The notes below the pieces were generated by a model, which was not told the DNA's origin, did not search any database, and saw nothing but the letters and a program-made list of their open reading frames with translations. Positions 14,967 to 24,216 of a DNA stretch of 25,082 nt are shown here, piece after piece. This DNA comes from an uncultured Eubacteriales bacterium (lineage in GTDB: Bacteria > Bacillota > Clostridia > Lachnospirales > Lachnospiraceae). Each line of letters begins with the position of its first letter. Position 1 is the first letter of the stretch. The position numbers were made by a program, and so were the translations under genes. The stretch is taken from positions 1 through 25,082 of the forward strand of contig URMF01000048.1 in NCBI GenBank assembly GCA_900548855.1, written 5' to 3'.

Positions 14967-17900
14967 TCATTTTTTGATTTTTGCCTTGCGGCTCACCCCA
15001 CGCTTCCACAGCATTTTCTTATATGGCTTTAACTTACTCTTTGGAACCTTAACCACCAGCTTCTTGTAATTCTTGCTGCCCGCCTTCGTAAAGGCTTTGC
15101 TTCCCACTGTCTTTGTCGTTAATTTTGACGTCTTAATCGTGATATTAGTAAGCTTCTTACATCCATAAAATGCCTTGCTTCCAATCTTCTTTACCTTCTT
15201 TGGAATGGTGATTTTCTTTAAAGTGCCACAATTCATAAACGCACTCTTTCCTATAGTCTCCACATTTGCCCCTATGGTAACTGAGCTTAACCCACTGCAA
15301 CCATAAAATGCACTGTCACCAATGCTTCTGACTGTTTTCGGGATAACCACCTTTTTGAGTTTTTTGTTATTCTTAAATGCATTCTTTCCTATTGCACTGA
15401 CATCATAACTAATACCATTAAGCTTAAGCATTTCCGGAATCGTTACCGAAGACTGCTTTTTGTCTGTAATTCCCATATACATTACTTGGGGCACCCCATT
15501 TTTCGGTTCCGTCACCTTATATTGTGCTTTTGTCACAGCATCCTTCAATATTGTTCCCGGTTTCTCAACTTTGCCGGCTTCTGTATCACCTTTTGCCGGT
15601 ACCTCAACAATTTTTTTCCTGCCACATACTGTACAGGTCAGGGTCTTTTCGCCTTTAGCTGTCGCTGTCGGCTGCTTGGTAATCGTTCCCGCATTCCATG
15701 TATGGGCTGCCTTATTCGATATATTTCCACACTTGCATTTTTTCCAGTGGTTATTGGCATCCGCAATCCATCCATCTTCATATGAATGAGCATGGAACAC
15801 CTTTACAGTCACCTTAATATTTTTTACTACATATTGTTCTTTATCCGAAGAACGGAAATTCACTTTTACTTCCATATCTTCTAACGTATTCACAACAACG
15901 GTACCGTCCGTCCATTCAAAAGCGCCATCCGGCAGCCCTTCCGCTGATATCACAGGATTTTTAATCTCCTGTTTATCAAGATACCATTTACCATTCCGAA
16001 CATAAGGCAGCTTCACATCAGCTAATGGTTTACCATAAACTACAGTAATCTCTGCCGGCAGCCTGGACAGCTCCACCTTATAAGGAGAAACAACTGCTGT
16101 CACATTAAAGACAATTCCTCTGCGTGCCTTGCTGTATCCTGGTACCGCAGCCCAGTTATAATTAATCAAATCGTTCGGTTTAAAAATGACCTGATAAGAT
16201 TTACCATTTTCTGGTACAATACCAGACTGGGTAACCCACTGATATCTTCCGCCTTCTACATTTGGAAGTATAATATCTGCCAATGTATCCCCTTGCACGG
16301 CATGTACACTTTTCAATGGGGTAAAGGATGCCTTTGCCGGCTGCACCGTCACAACAACCTCAATATTATTGACTGTATTATATTTATCCGTATTGTTCGG
16401 TGTATAGGTCAGCATAAATGTATGCTCTCCTGCATCACCTACCGGTGTTGCCGCATTCTCCTTCCAGCTAAATGTTCCATTTCCATCCTTCGGCAGAACA
16501 ATGTCTCTTAATGTCTGTCCGTATACTGCGGTAAGACCTTCCGGTTTTTCAAATGTCGGAGCAATCTTATCTACAGTTAACACGATTGTAGTCGTAACCA
16601 CTCCATCCTCATAAACACTATTCGCTATCGTTGACCAGTCATAATCCTGTGTGTTAACCGGTACGAATTCCACCTCAATTTCTTTTGTTCCTGCTGCTTC
16701 CCCTGGAATGATTGTATCATCCTTCCATCTGTACTCACCTGCACATCTTTCCGGTGATGTATATTTTGGAAGCGTAACTGTTGACAGTGATGCTCCGGCA
16801 TCAATCTTAAGATTCTGCGGTTTGTTCAAATACGGTGTTCCCTTTGCAACGCTGTCAAAAGTAAGGGTAAAGACTGCTGAAGTCTGGTTCTTGCCCTTTA
16901 CAATAATTTTCACTGCCTGTGGTATACTGCCTGCCTTTTTCGGTGTACCGTATATCTTCCCTTTTACCAGAGATAATCCTTCCGGCAATGGTGTTGCTTT
17001 ATCTACCGTATAGCTGACATACCCATTCGCAATCTCTGTGTCACCTGTAATTTCCACATTAGTCATATCATACAGCGGATTATTTGCCGTACTCGTTATA
17101 CCAACCTGTGCACCTGTCACGTTATCCTCCGTCTTTGCCAGACTGATTGGCACTGTACCGTCAAAATTCAATGTGATTACTGTCGGCTCTTTTCCCAGCG
17201 TGCCGGTCCATGTTTTGTAATCTGATGTCACCGCAGCACGGTTATCGCTTCCATAGGTAATGGTACTTAAAGTGATTCCATCTATTACCGTTCCCGTATT
17301 GATTGTAAAGCCTGAACCGCCTTTCAGATACTGGTTTGTATCTCCTTCTATTCCCGAAGATGCTAATTGCTGTCCACTTGTATCGGTTATATCTGCCTCA
17401 TCAATACAATATTCCGGATAGTCCAGAGAAACCGCATAGTAAACATTTGATGGGCTGCCCTTTAATGTCGGAAGTTTTGTTGTATAAATGAAACCGGTTC
17501 CGGTCGTGCTTTTAAAGTTTGCCAGTGTCCCATAGTTTACGATTTTACCGGCATTGCTCATGTCACTGGAAAAATAGCATTCTCCTGTTTCCTTGTTCAC
17601 GATTATTCCACCAGAGGCAATGGTAAGGATTGCCTTTCTGGCTGTTCCCACTCCCTGCCATTCAAAGCTAAGCTTTCCTTCATTTTCTATCATTCCACTT
17701 AGCGTTGAATAATAACCACAGTTCCACGTACCTTGATTATACAGCGTTCCTGTAATGATTACCTCCGAATTACTCGTCATCGTGACCCCTTCCGCAATGG
17801 TCACTTTTGCATCCTTAAGTATTTCCAATCCATTAATATCCAAATCCTTATCAATCGTATAATTACCGGCAATCTGTACAGCGCCGCGGTTATATCCATA

Positions 17901-20900
17901 TGCATAACCGTTAATCGTTGTCTTGGAATTTGTATTTAACAAAATAAGACCAGGACTTTGCTTTACATTATCTGGTATGTAATATTGAAGGTTCCTTATT
18001 GTGCCTCCCACCGACATACTCATGTCTCCATATGCCAATTCTTCTTCGCCTACCCGCACATTCAGTTCATCTACTGTACTTTCACGCACAAAGGCAAAAT
18101 TCAACGTATTCGTTCCATTACTCGTCACATATCCACTCTTCCAGTCTACATTTACATCTCCATCTACCGTAGATGAATAAACAAATTGATTCATCACATA
18201 AGGCACCCATCGTCCATCTATGGTATAATTTACATTCCCATTAATCTTTGACTGATAAACACCATAGTAATTCGTATATCTTCCTGAAAATCCATAATTT
18301 TCATTCGTACCAACCATTGCTTCTACATTTCCAGCAACCGTCCCTCCATTTACCGCATACATACGATAATTCAAACTGGAATTTGTTTTTTCATATCCGG
18401 CCCTTTCCTGGAATCGGAAGCGGACGCTACCTGCATTATTCGGCATATTCGCCCCATATACATTACCCTTAAATGTACCTCCTGTTATATCCAGATTAAT
18501 CATCTTTGCACTTGTATATGTGGCACCGGATACCGCATAATATACCGTTCCTCCGGTAATAATAACCGAAACTTCATCAACAGTAACCGGACTACTCTTT
18601 GTGCCATAACAGCCATGCAGCTCTCCGACCTGACCGCCCTGCATATGGATGCTAATCTGCGCACTGTCTGTTAACTCATTTTTTGCCTGGCAGCCATACA
18701 CTTTTACATCAGACAAATCCAATGCCATGCTTCCGTTTATTTTAAATCCTGCCATGCTGTCCGGTATTCCGTCACGATTTTCATCCAGATAAACAGAAGT
18801 CTTTTTACTGTCTCCCCTTGCCGCACAAATAACAACCGAATGTCCGTGCAAATCCATTATATTTCCAGAATACGTTACCACATTATTAATATCTGCCTGC
18901 CCACTGTCATCCGCTGCAATCTTAACCAGCAGCTCAATATCTACAGATGTGCCGTTCCGTCCGGTTACTGTAATCCGAACCTTCTTGCCTTCCTTATCTG
19001 CCACTTTCGGTGTTCCTACAATCTTGCCGTCTATTAGGCTTAAGCCTTGCGGCAATGCTGAGCCATTGGCTATTCGATAACGGATGTTCCCACCATATAG
19101 GGTATTGGTATCATTTACAATATTAAGTGTAGTCAAATCATACAGAGGTTCTTCCGATGTATACTTACACCCCACTACTCCTACCGGGTCAGCAAACTGT
19201 TTTTGCACCTCAATATCCGTAGGAACATAAATTATCTTAATGGATACTGCCTGTCGCGGCATTTTAAAGCTAAATTCTCTATCAGACACCAAAACCGGTT
19301 CCGTGTCATTTACTATATAGTAAGCATCAAAACCTGTAGCTGTCGTACAGGAAACAGCATATGAAATCCCCCCCACCGCATAAAAATCACTCTTATCATC
19401 TTCATTTACCGTGTAGAAATCACTGCAGGTAATTTTTGTGTTTTTCAATTCCGTTTCACATGTTACTGGATAATATACACCAGACCATTCATTGTCCTCC
19501 TGTACAATGGTTCCGCTGCACATAACTAATTTTCCGGAATTGTTAAAGGTTCCCGTACAGGAAAGACTTCCCTTATTTCTTATCTCTGCCTGTGTTCCCA
19601 CCTTAATATCCGATGCATTCAGTGTGCCATTATTATACAATCTGGCAGAGCTATATGATGCATCCAAATTAACGGTGTTCAGAATTCCATCATTATATAG
19701 TTCTGCTTTTGAACCAATTGTTGTCTGTTCTGCTGTCAATGTCATCTCTTTTAATATTGTACAGACAGATGAAGCTTCCACTTTCATACTATCTGCCGTT
19801 AAAGACTCTCTTAACGTATAGCTTCCTCCTATGGAAACTATACCTTGCCGGTTCAGATAATATCCTATATACGATGAATTCCCTTTTTGTACAACCGGCG
19901 ACGTACATTCCGCATCTTTCCTAATTGTCAGCGCAACCGTTCCGTCTACAATTGTATCACTTACCACCGCTACTTCAGTATTTATCTTTCCGCCTAATAT
20001 TCTGATATCCACAGCATCCCTGTTTGCTGCCGTGATTTCCGATGCCATACTTCCGTAAATTGCCTTAACGTCTCCACCGTTCATTGTAATCCTTACAGAT
20101 TTTTTGAAATCAGCATCCTTTATTCCATAAATGATATACTCTGATAAATCTTCCTGATATACTGGAACATCCCTGTCCGCTATACCATCCAGATTATCAT
20201 CTAAATAAACTGCAGTCTGTCCGGCATTATTCTCAAGCACCACCGAACTGCCAAGTAAATTAATTTCCTTATTCTTTTCATCAATCAGAATACGACCATC
20301 CTGACCGGTCTGACCGGCATCATCCCCTGCAGTGACTATAATATTTAATGTAAGAGCTGCCACAGTATCATTTTTCCCAGTAACCTTAATCACTGTTTTC
20401 TTTCCCTGTTCATATGCTTTGGTCGGTGTTCCGTAAATCTTGCCATCTGCAAGCACCAATCCCTCCGGTAATCCGAAAGTTTTATCCAGCTCATAGGTAA
20501 CCTCTCCTTCTCTGCCGTCATTGGAAATGGTGACATCCTTCATGTTATAAAGCGGTTTTTCTGCCGTTGTCTCTTTATTCAGCTTTGCCACCGGATCCTG
20601 TACGGTCTTCCCCAACACAATCTGCTTACCAGTAAAGGTAATCTCCACCTCCGCTGCCTCTTTTGTCATATCAAATCCGTATTTGCCTGATGTACCGGCA
20701 TCCTCTGCCATATCACTTGGATTGTCCTCCGAAGCCTTTTTCACCATTGCAGAAGTCAGATGATATCCCTTATTCGGTGTACAGGTAAAGGATACTGTAT
20801 AACCTGCTCGTCCATAATTACTTTTGCTCATAGGATGAACTGCACATCCTTCAGGGGATACTTTTCCGCCCTTAGCCAGATAATCCACCTTAAGGGGATA

Positions 20901-23828
20901 ATACAGATAAGCTATATTCTCTGTATCCGTTTCCAATGTGCCCCCATTAATATAAAACTGAGCATATTGACAGTCTTCTTTCTGATTGATACTGCCTTTC
21001 AAAGTTCCCTCTACTAAAAGCATTGTTCCACTTTTGGCGTAAATCATTCCCCCATCTGCCACTGCCATAGTAATTCCTTCTGGTATCTGCATAATTGTCC
21101 CATTCGCAAAATAAAGATTCTCTGCGGTCACATCCTCTGTCACCGGATAAGCTCCAGCATAATATCGGTCGCCACCTATTGCAATTAATGTACCACCAGA
21201 AAATGTCGTATTACCCATATAATTATTAGCTACCGTATATGTTCCGTTTATTGTACAACTCTCATCCACTGTACAGGTAAAGAGTGCCTCTCCATATATA
21301 CTATTCGTAAAATGCCAGGCTGCACTTTCTTTCCCTAATGTTACCTGACTAAATTCCGCCGTGGTATTTCCACATTTCTTACCTGCTCCAAAATCCTGAA
21401 GCGGAACAACATAATCTGTATAAGCTCCCCCATTTACCTGAATATCTGTCTTTCCTTGAATTTCACAGCTGCTTAATCCGTAAAACCCTCTGTATGAGCA
21501 ATTATCAAGCTGCATCACCATATTTCCCTGTATCGTTGATGAAGAGCCCTGCACTCCGTAATAATCACCGGCACCGGCTGTTATTTCCCTATCCCCCGTG
21601 GTTATAATTTTTACATCTCCCATAATATTCACACTATTTTGGATACCATAAAACCGGGCAAACTGATTATTCTCCGTAGTAATCTCCACATTCATTCCAT
21701 AGGTTCCACCACTAATGCCAACGCTTTGACTGCCATTAGAAGAATTGGTAATAGCAACCACTGCCTCTTTCTGCACCTTACAGCCATATATTCCATATAA
21801 CGATGCATAGCTTGACTGTCTTATCTTATCCACCGTTACCGAAGCGTTCCCCAATATGGTCATATCATAAATTCCATAACAGTTACCTGTAACTTCCAAA
21901 TCCTCCATTATTACCGTGTAATCACCTTTCACAACGGCATTACTTCCACCGCTTGAGACATTACAATAGCCATATTTTCCCCCATGCAGTTTACTTGTCA
22001 CGTTCTTCTCCACCGTATTGGCAGAATAAAAGGTATAAAAGCTTACTGACTGGGAGGTGTCTGTATTATAAACCTCCAAATCATAAAATCCGCCAATTTG
22101 TGAACTGTAGCAGCCATAGAATGTTCCTCCATTCGTTAACTCTACAGTCTTACCGGTGCTAATCTGTACGTTCCCATCTACAGAAACTGACTGCAAACCG
22201 GTAAAGCGGGAAATTCCTCCCTCTAAAGCGCAAAAGGTCAGATTTCCCTTCACATTTGCCCCGTTTTCTGCACATTCAAATGTATTGACATATCCCCCCC
22301 GCATTGTTACTGTCAGGTTACCACCTATAGCATAGTCCTTGTTCGATGCACATCTATTTGCCACAATAATATTGCCAGCCCTGTTCGAGTTATCGGCTCC
22401 ATAAACCTCCATGGTTACATTTCCCTCTACGGTAGAATAATCCAACCCATTCAGATAACCCTGGGATTTTTCTCCCATAATAAGGGATACATCTTCAGAA
22501 ACCGTTACCCCGGTATGCAGAAGATAAAATTGGCCGCCCAATCGCATCTTCTCGGCATTGACGGTAACCGAGCCATCAACAACAATGTTATTTTGCAGCA
22601 AATAACCGCTATATACATTCGAATCACCTGAAGCCTCGGTTGTCACCGCAAGCTTCACGTCACCCTTCAGCATAAGCGGTGCGCTGCTGCTTAAGGAACC
22701 CTGGGCTGCGATAAGACCACCACTAATCCGCCCGTTCCCCGATATGACAATATCCACAGCAGTCTTTCCATCACTCTCTGATAAAATATCCGCCTGATCA
22801 ACACCAAAAAATCCACTGACGGAACCACCAGTTACATTGACTGCCACCGCTGTGGCTGTTCCCTCTCCAATATGTACACTTTCCCCCTGTACACCATAAT
22901 AGCTGCTGATATTTCCGCCCCGAATCGTTGTTTCAACCGCTTTTTCCACTGTTCCTGCAGTCGTCACTTTACATCCTTGAGTACCAATGCCTTTTCCTAA
23001 GCTGGTACAATCAACATCCATCACAACTGCTGCCGGTGCATTACCGGAAACATGAATGCTTCCACCCTGGGCGCCATAGCATTCTCCAATCTGTCCACTG
23101 CCGATATTTACAACAACAGCCTGTCCCGCTGTTGCTGTAATATTACTTCCCTGTGCCGCCGAACATGTAGACAGACTCGTACAGTTAATATCCATCAGAA
23201 TAGCAGCTGCCTTACTACCGGAAGCATCAACTGTACTTGAGGAGGCTCCAATACAATTGGTAGCGGTTCCCTTTAAGGACATTTTCACGGTGGATACCGT
23301 TCCTGCCTGTACACCCACAGCCCTTCCCAAACTGTTTACATCCATATCCATAAATACTGCCGGTTCTTCCCCTGTCACAAGCAGTTCACCCGCACATACA
23401 CCAACAATCTCTCCGTATCCAGTACCCGTCACTGTAATCCGGAGCGGAGTTGTGGATTTTGCCTGATAAAGACCATAAATTGGCATACCTGCCGGCAAAT
23501 CTGTCACATCCGTTCCGTCCGGATACTGTAATTTCACCTTATTATTCTCATCCTCATCCAAAACACCATTCCGGTTTTTGTCAATATAAATGTTATGATA
23601 CTTTGAAGTTTCCCCCTCTGCTGCCGGCACATCCTTGATAATGACAGAATTCCCATGAAGATTAATAAACTGTATCTGTCCTTCTTCATTCAATTCAAAG
23701 GTGACACCATCCTTTAAATTCACCATTTCCAAAGGCGTATCTTCTGCCTGCACAGCAAATCCTGAAAACACAAATCCTGCCATACATATCAAAAGACCAA
23801 CTACTGCCATTCCTCTCTTTTTTCTCAT
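14967..23828 (-). CDS. Giant secreted modular surface protein with BspA-type leucine-rich repeats
   Basis: The 2953-residue protein has a signal peptide (1-28, VQA before the cut) and AGGAGG 6 nt before the ATG. Three related modules follow (about 33-1160, 1173-1640, 1645-2330). Each starts with an L-x-G-x-SVV strand and a calcium-loop-like D-x-N-x-DG-x-x-D (near 83-94, 1207-1218, 1679-1690), runs through Gly/Val/Ser-rich beta-helix-like repeats, and ends in a putative-Ig domain with LP-x-GL-x-L-x-x-GKI-x-GTP. Four Ig/MBG-like repeats of about 85-100 residues begin near 2343, 2434, 2513 and 2600 (G-x-x-L-x-D-x-x-LP). A paired-Cys segment (CKCG, CTVCG; about 2680-2740) and BspA LRR_5 repeats (about 2806-2943, IGKSAFMNC type) close it. 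No LPXTG, SLH or membrane anchor is seen. Adhesion or matrix function is inferred from the domains. Confidence 0.92.
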   Translation of the reverse strand: MRKKRGMAVVGLLICMAGFVFSGFAVQAEDTPLEMVNLKDGVTFELNEEGQIQFINLHGNSVIIKDVPAAEGETSKYHNIYIDKNRNGVLDEDENNKVKLQYPDGTDVTDLPAGMPIYGLYQAKSTTPLRITVTGTGYGEIVGVCAGELLVTGEEPAVFMDMDVNSLGRAVGVQAGTVSTVKMSLKGTATNCIGASSSTVDASGSKAAAILMDINCTSLSTCSAAQGSNITATAGQAVVVNIGSGQIGECYGAQGGSIHVSGNAPAAVVMDVDCTSLGKGIGTQGCKVTTAGTVEKAVETTIRGGNISSYYGVQGESVHIGEGTATAVAVNVTGGSVSGFFGVDQADILSESDGKTAVDIVISGNGRISGGLIAAQGSLSSSAPLMLKGDVKLAVTTEASGDSNVYSGYLLQNNIVVDGSVTVNAEKMRLGGQFYLLHTGVTVSEDVSLIMGEKSQGYLNGLDYSTVEGNVTMEVYGADNSNRAGNIIVANRCASNKDYAIGGNLTVTMRGGYVNTFECAENGANVKGNLTFCALEGGISRFTGLQSVSVDGNVQISTGKTVELTNGGTFYGCYSSQIGGFYDLEVYNTDTSQSVSFYTFYSANTVEKNVTSKLHGGKYGYCNVSSGGSNAVVKGDYTVIMEDLEVTGNCYGIYDMTILGNASVTVDKIRQSSYASLYGIYGCKVQKEAVVAITNSSNGSQSVGISGGTYGMNVEITTENNQFARFYGIQNSVNIMGDVKIITTGDREITAGAGDYYGVQGSSSTIQGNMVMQLDNCSYRGFYGLSSCEIQGKTDIQVNGGAYTDYVVPLQDFGAGKKCGNTTAEFSQVTLGKESAAWHFTNSIYGEALFTCTVDESCTINGTYTVANNYMGNTTFSGGTLIAIGGDRYYAGAYPVTEDVTAENLYFANGTIMQIPEGITMAVADGGMIYAKSGTMLLVEGTLKGSINQKEDCQYAQFYINGGTLETDTENIAYLYYPLKVDYLAKGGKVSPEGCAVHPMSKSNYGRAGYTVSFTCTPNKGYHLTSAMVKKASEDNPSDMAEDAGTSGKYGFDMTKEAAEVEITFTGKQIVLGKTVQDPVAKLNKETTAEKPLYNMKDVTISNDGREGEVTYELDKTFGLPEGLVLADGKIYGTPTKAYEQGKKTVIKVTGKNDTVAALTLNIIVTAGDDAGQTGQDGRILIDEKNKEINLLGSSVVLENNAGQTAVYLDDNLDGIADRDVPVYQEDLSEYIIYGIKDADFKKSVRITMNGGDVKAIYGSMASEITAANRDAVDIRILGGKINTEVAVVSDTIVDGTVALTIRKDAECTSPVVQKGNSSYIGYYLNRQGIVSIGGSYTLRESLTADSMKVEASSVCTILKEMTLTAEQTTIGSKAELYNDGILNTVNLDASYSSARLYNNGTLNASDIKVGTQAEIRNKGSLSCTGTFNNSGKLVMCSGTIVQEDNEWSGVYYPVTCETELKNTKITCSDFYTVNEDDKSDFYAVGGISYAVSCTTATGFDAYYIVNDTEPVLVSDREFSFKMPRQAVSIKIIYVPTDIEVQKQFADPVGVVGCKYTSEEPLYDLTTLNIVNDTNTLYGGNIRYRIANGSALPQGLSLIDGKIVGTPKVADKEGKKVRITVTGRNGTSVDIELLVKIAADDSGQADINNVVTYSGNIMDLHGHSVVICAARGDSKKTSVYLDENRDGIPDSMAGFKINGSMALDLSDVKVYGCQAKNELTDSAQISIHMQGGQVGELHGCYGTKSSPVTVDEVSVIITGGTVYYAVSGATYTSAKMINLDITGGTFKGNVYGANMPNNAGSVRFRFQERAGYEKTNSSLNYRMYAVNGGTVAGNVEAMVGTNENYGFSGRYTNYYGVYQSKINGNVNYTIDGRWVPYVMNQFVYSSTVDGDVNVDWKSGYVTSNGTNTLNFAFVRESTVDELNVRVGEEELAYGDMSMSVGGTIRNLQYYIPDNVKQSPGLILLNTNSKTTINGYAYGYNRGAVQIAGNYTIDKDLDINGLEILKDAKVTIAEGVTMTSNSEVIITGTLYNQGTWNCGYYSTLSGMIENEGKLSFEWQGVGTARKAILTIASGGIIVNKETGECYFSSDMSNAGKIVNYGTLANFKSTTGTGFIYTTKLPTLKGSPSNVYYAVSLDYPEYCIDEADITDTSGQQLASSGIEGDTNQYLKGGSGFTINTGTVIDGITLSTITYGSDNRAAVTSDYKTWTGTLGKEPTVITLNFDGTVPISLAKTEDNVTGAQVGITSTANNPLYDMTNVEITGDTEIANGYVSYTVDKATPLPEGLSLVKGKIYGTPKKAGSIPQAVKIIVKGKNQTSAVFTLTFDSVAKGTPYLNKPQNLKIDAGASLSTVTLPKYTSPERCAGEYRWKDDTIIPGEAAGTKEIEVEFVPVNTQDYDWSTIANSVYEDGVVTTTIVLTVDKIAPTFEKPEGLTAVYGQTLRDIVLPKDGNGTFSWKENAATPVGDAGEHTFMLTYTPNNTDKYNTVNNIEVVVTVQPAKASFTPLKSVHAVQGDTLADIILPNVEGGRYQWVTQSGIVPENGKSYQVIFKPNDLINYNWAAVPGYSKARRGIVFNVTAVVSPYKVELSRLPAEITVVYGKPLADVKLPYVRNGKWYLDKQEIKNPVISAEGLPDGAFEWTDGTVVVNTLEDMEVKVNFRSSDKEQYVVKNIKVTVKVFHAHSYEDGWIADANNHWKKCKCGNISNKAAHTWNAGTITKQPTATAKGEKTLTCTVCGRKKIVEVPAKGDTEAGKVEKPGTILKDAVTKAQYKVTEPKNGVPQVMYMGITDKKQSSVTIPEMLKLNGISYDVSAIGKNAFKNNKKLKKVVIPKTVRSIGDSAFYGCSGLSSVTIGANVETIGKSAFMNCGTLKKITIPKKVKKIGSKAFYGCKKLTNITIKTSKLTTKTVGSKAFTKAGSKNYKKLVVKVPKSKLKPYKKMLWKRGVSRKAKIKK

Positions 23829-23908
23829 CCTCTACCTCCTGTTCCTAACCCATCACCTTACCTGACAGGCAGATTACATTTTCCGCACAAACAAACTTCA
23901 CTGTCTCT

Positions 23909-23937
23909 ATTGTATATAATCAAGGCATTTTGTACAA
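23909..23937 (-). promoter_or_regulatory. Promoter of the giant surface-protein gene
   Basis: On the minus strand -35 TTGTAC (23932-23937), a 17-bp spacer and -10 TACAAT (23909-23914) lie about 80 bp before the start codon. The hexamers are imperfect but the spacing is ideal. The rest of 23829-24127 contains AT-rich DNA and a weak CCTATC/GATAGG inverted repeat (24040-24080), and no gene. Confidence 0.5.
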
Positions 23938-24127
23938 TTTATTTTTCTTTTATTTAAAATTTTTGGTGTTTTGCACAATTCCCATCGTGAATTCTGCTAT
24001 ATAAAAACAGGGACAAAAGGCTCACCGCAAAATCATCCCCCTATCGCCCTACACTAGAAATTGCTTCCGCCCCGGATAGGATTCCCATTACACCTGTGCT
24101 ATTTTCAGTTGCGTTTTACAATAAAGA

Positions 24128-24156
24128 TAGACTTTTTTCGACCAAAAAGGTATAAT
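24128..24156 (+). promoter_or_regulatory. Promoter of the SPFH-domain gene
   Basis: A -35 TAGACT (24128-24133), 17-bp spacer and perfect -10 TATAAT (24151-24156) lie about 60 bp upstream of the start codon. Confidence 0.6.
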
Positions 24157-24216
24157 TATTAATAAGATGCATTTTAACCTTACACAATTATATAGTACAC
24201 AAAAAAGGAGAATGTT

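Noticed and set aside
15460..23638. Many open frames antisense to the giant gene, some over 100 codons
   Set aside because: Base composition of the repetitive gene keeps the opposite strand open; no starts with RBS or known motifs are seen.
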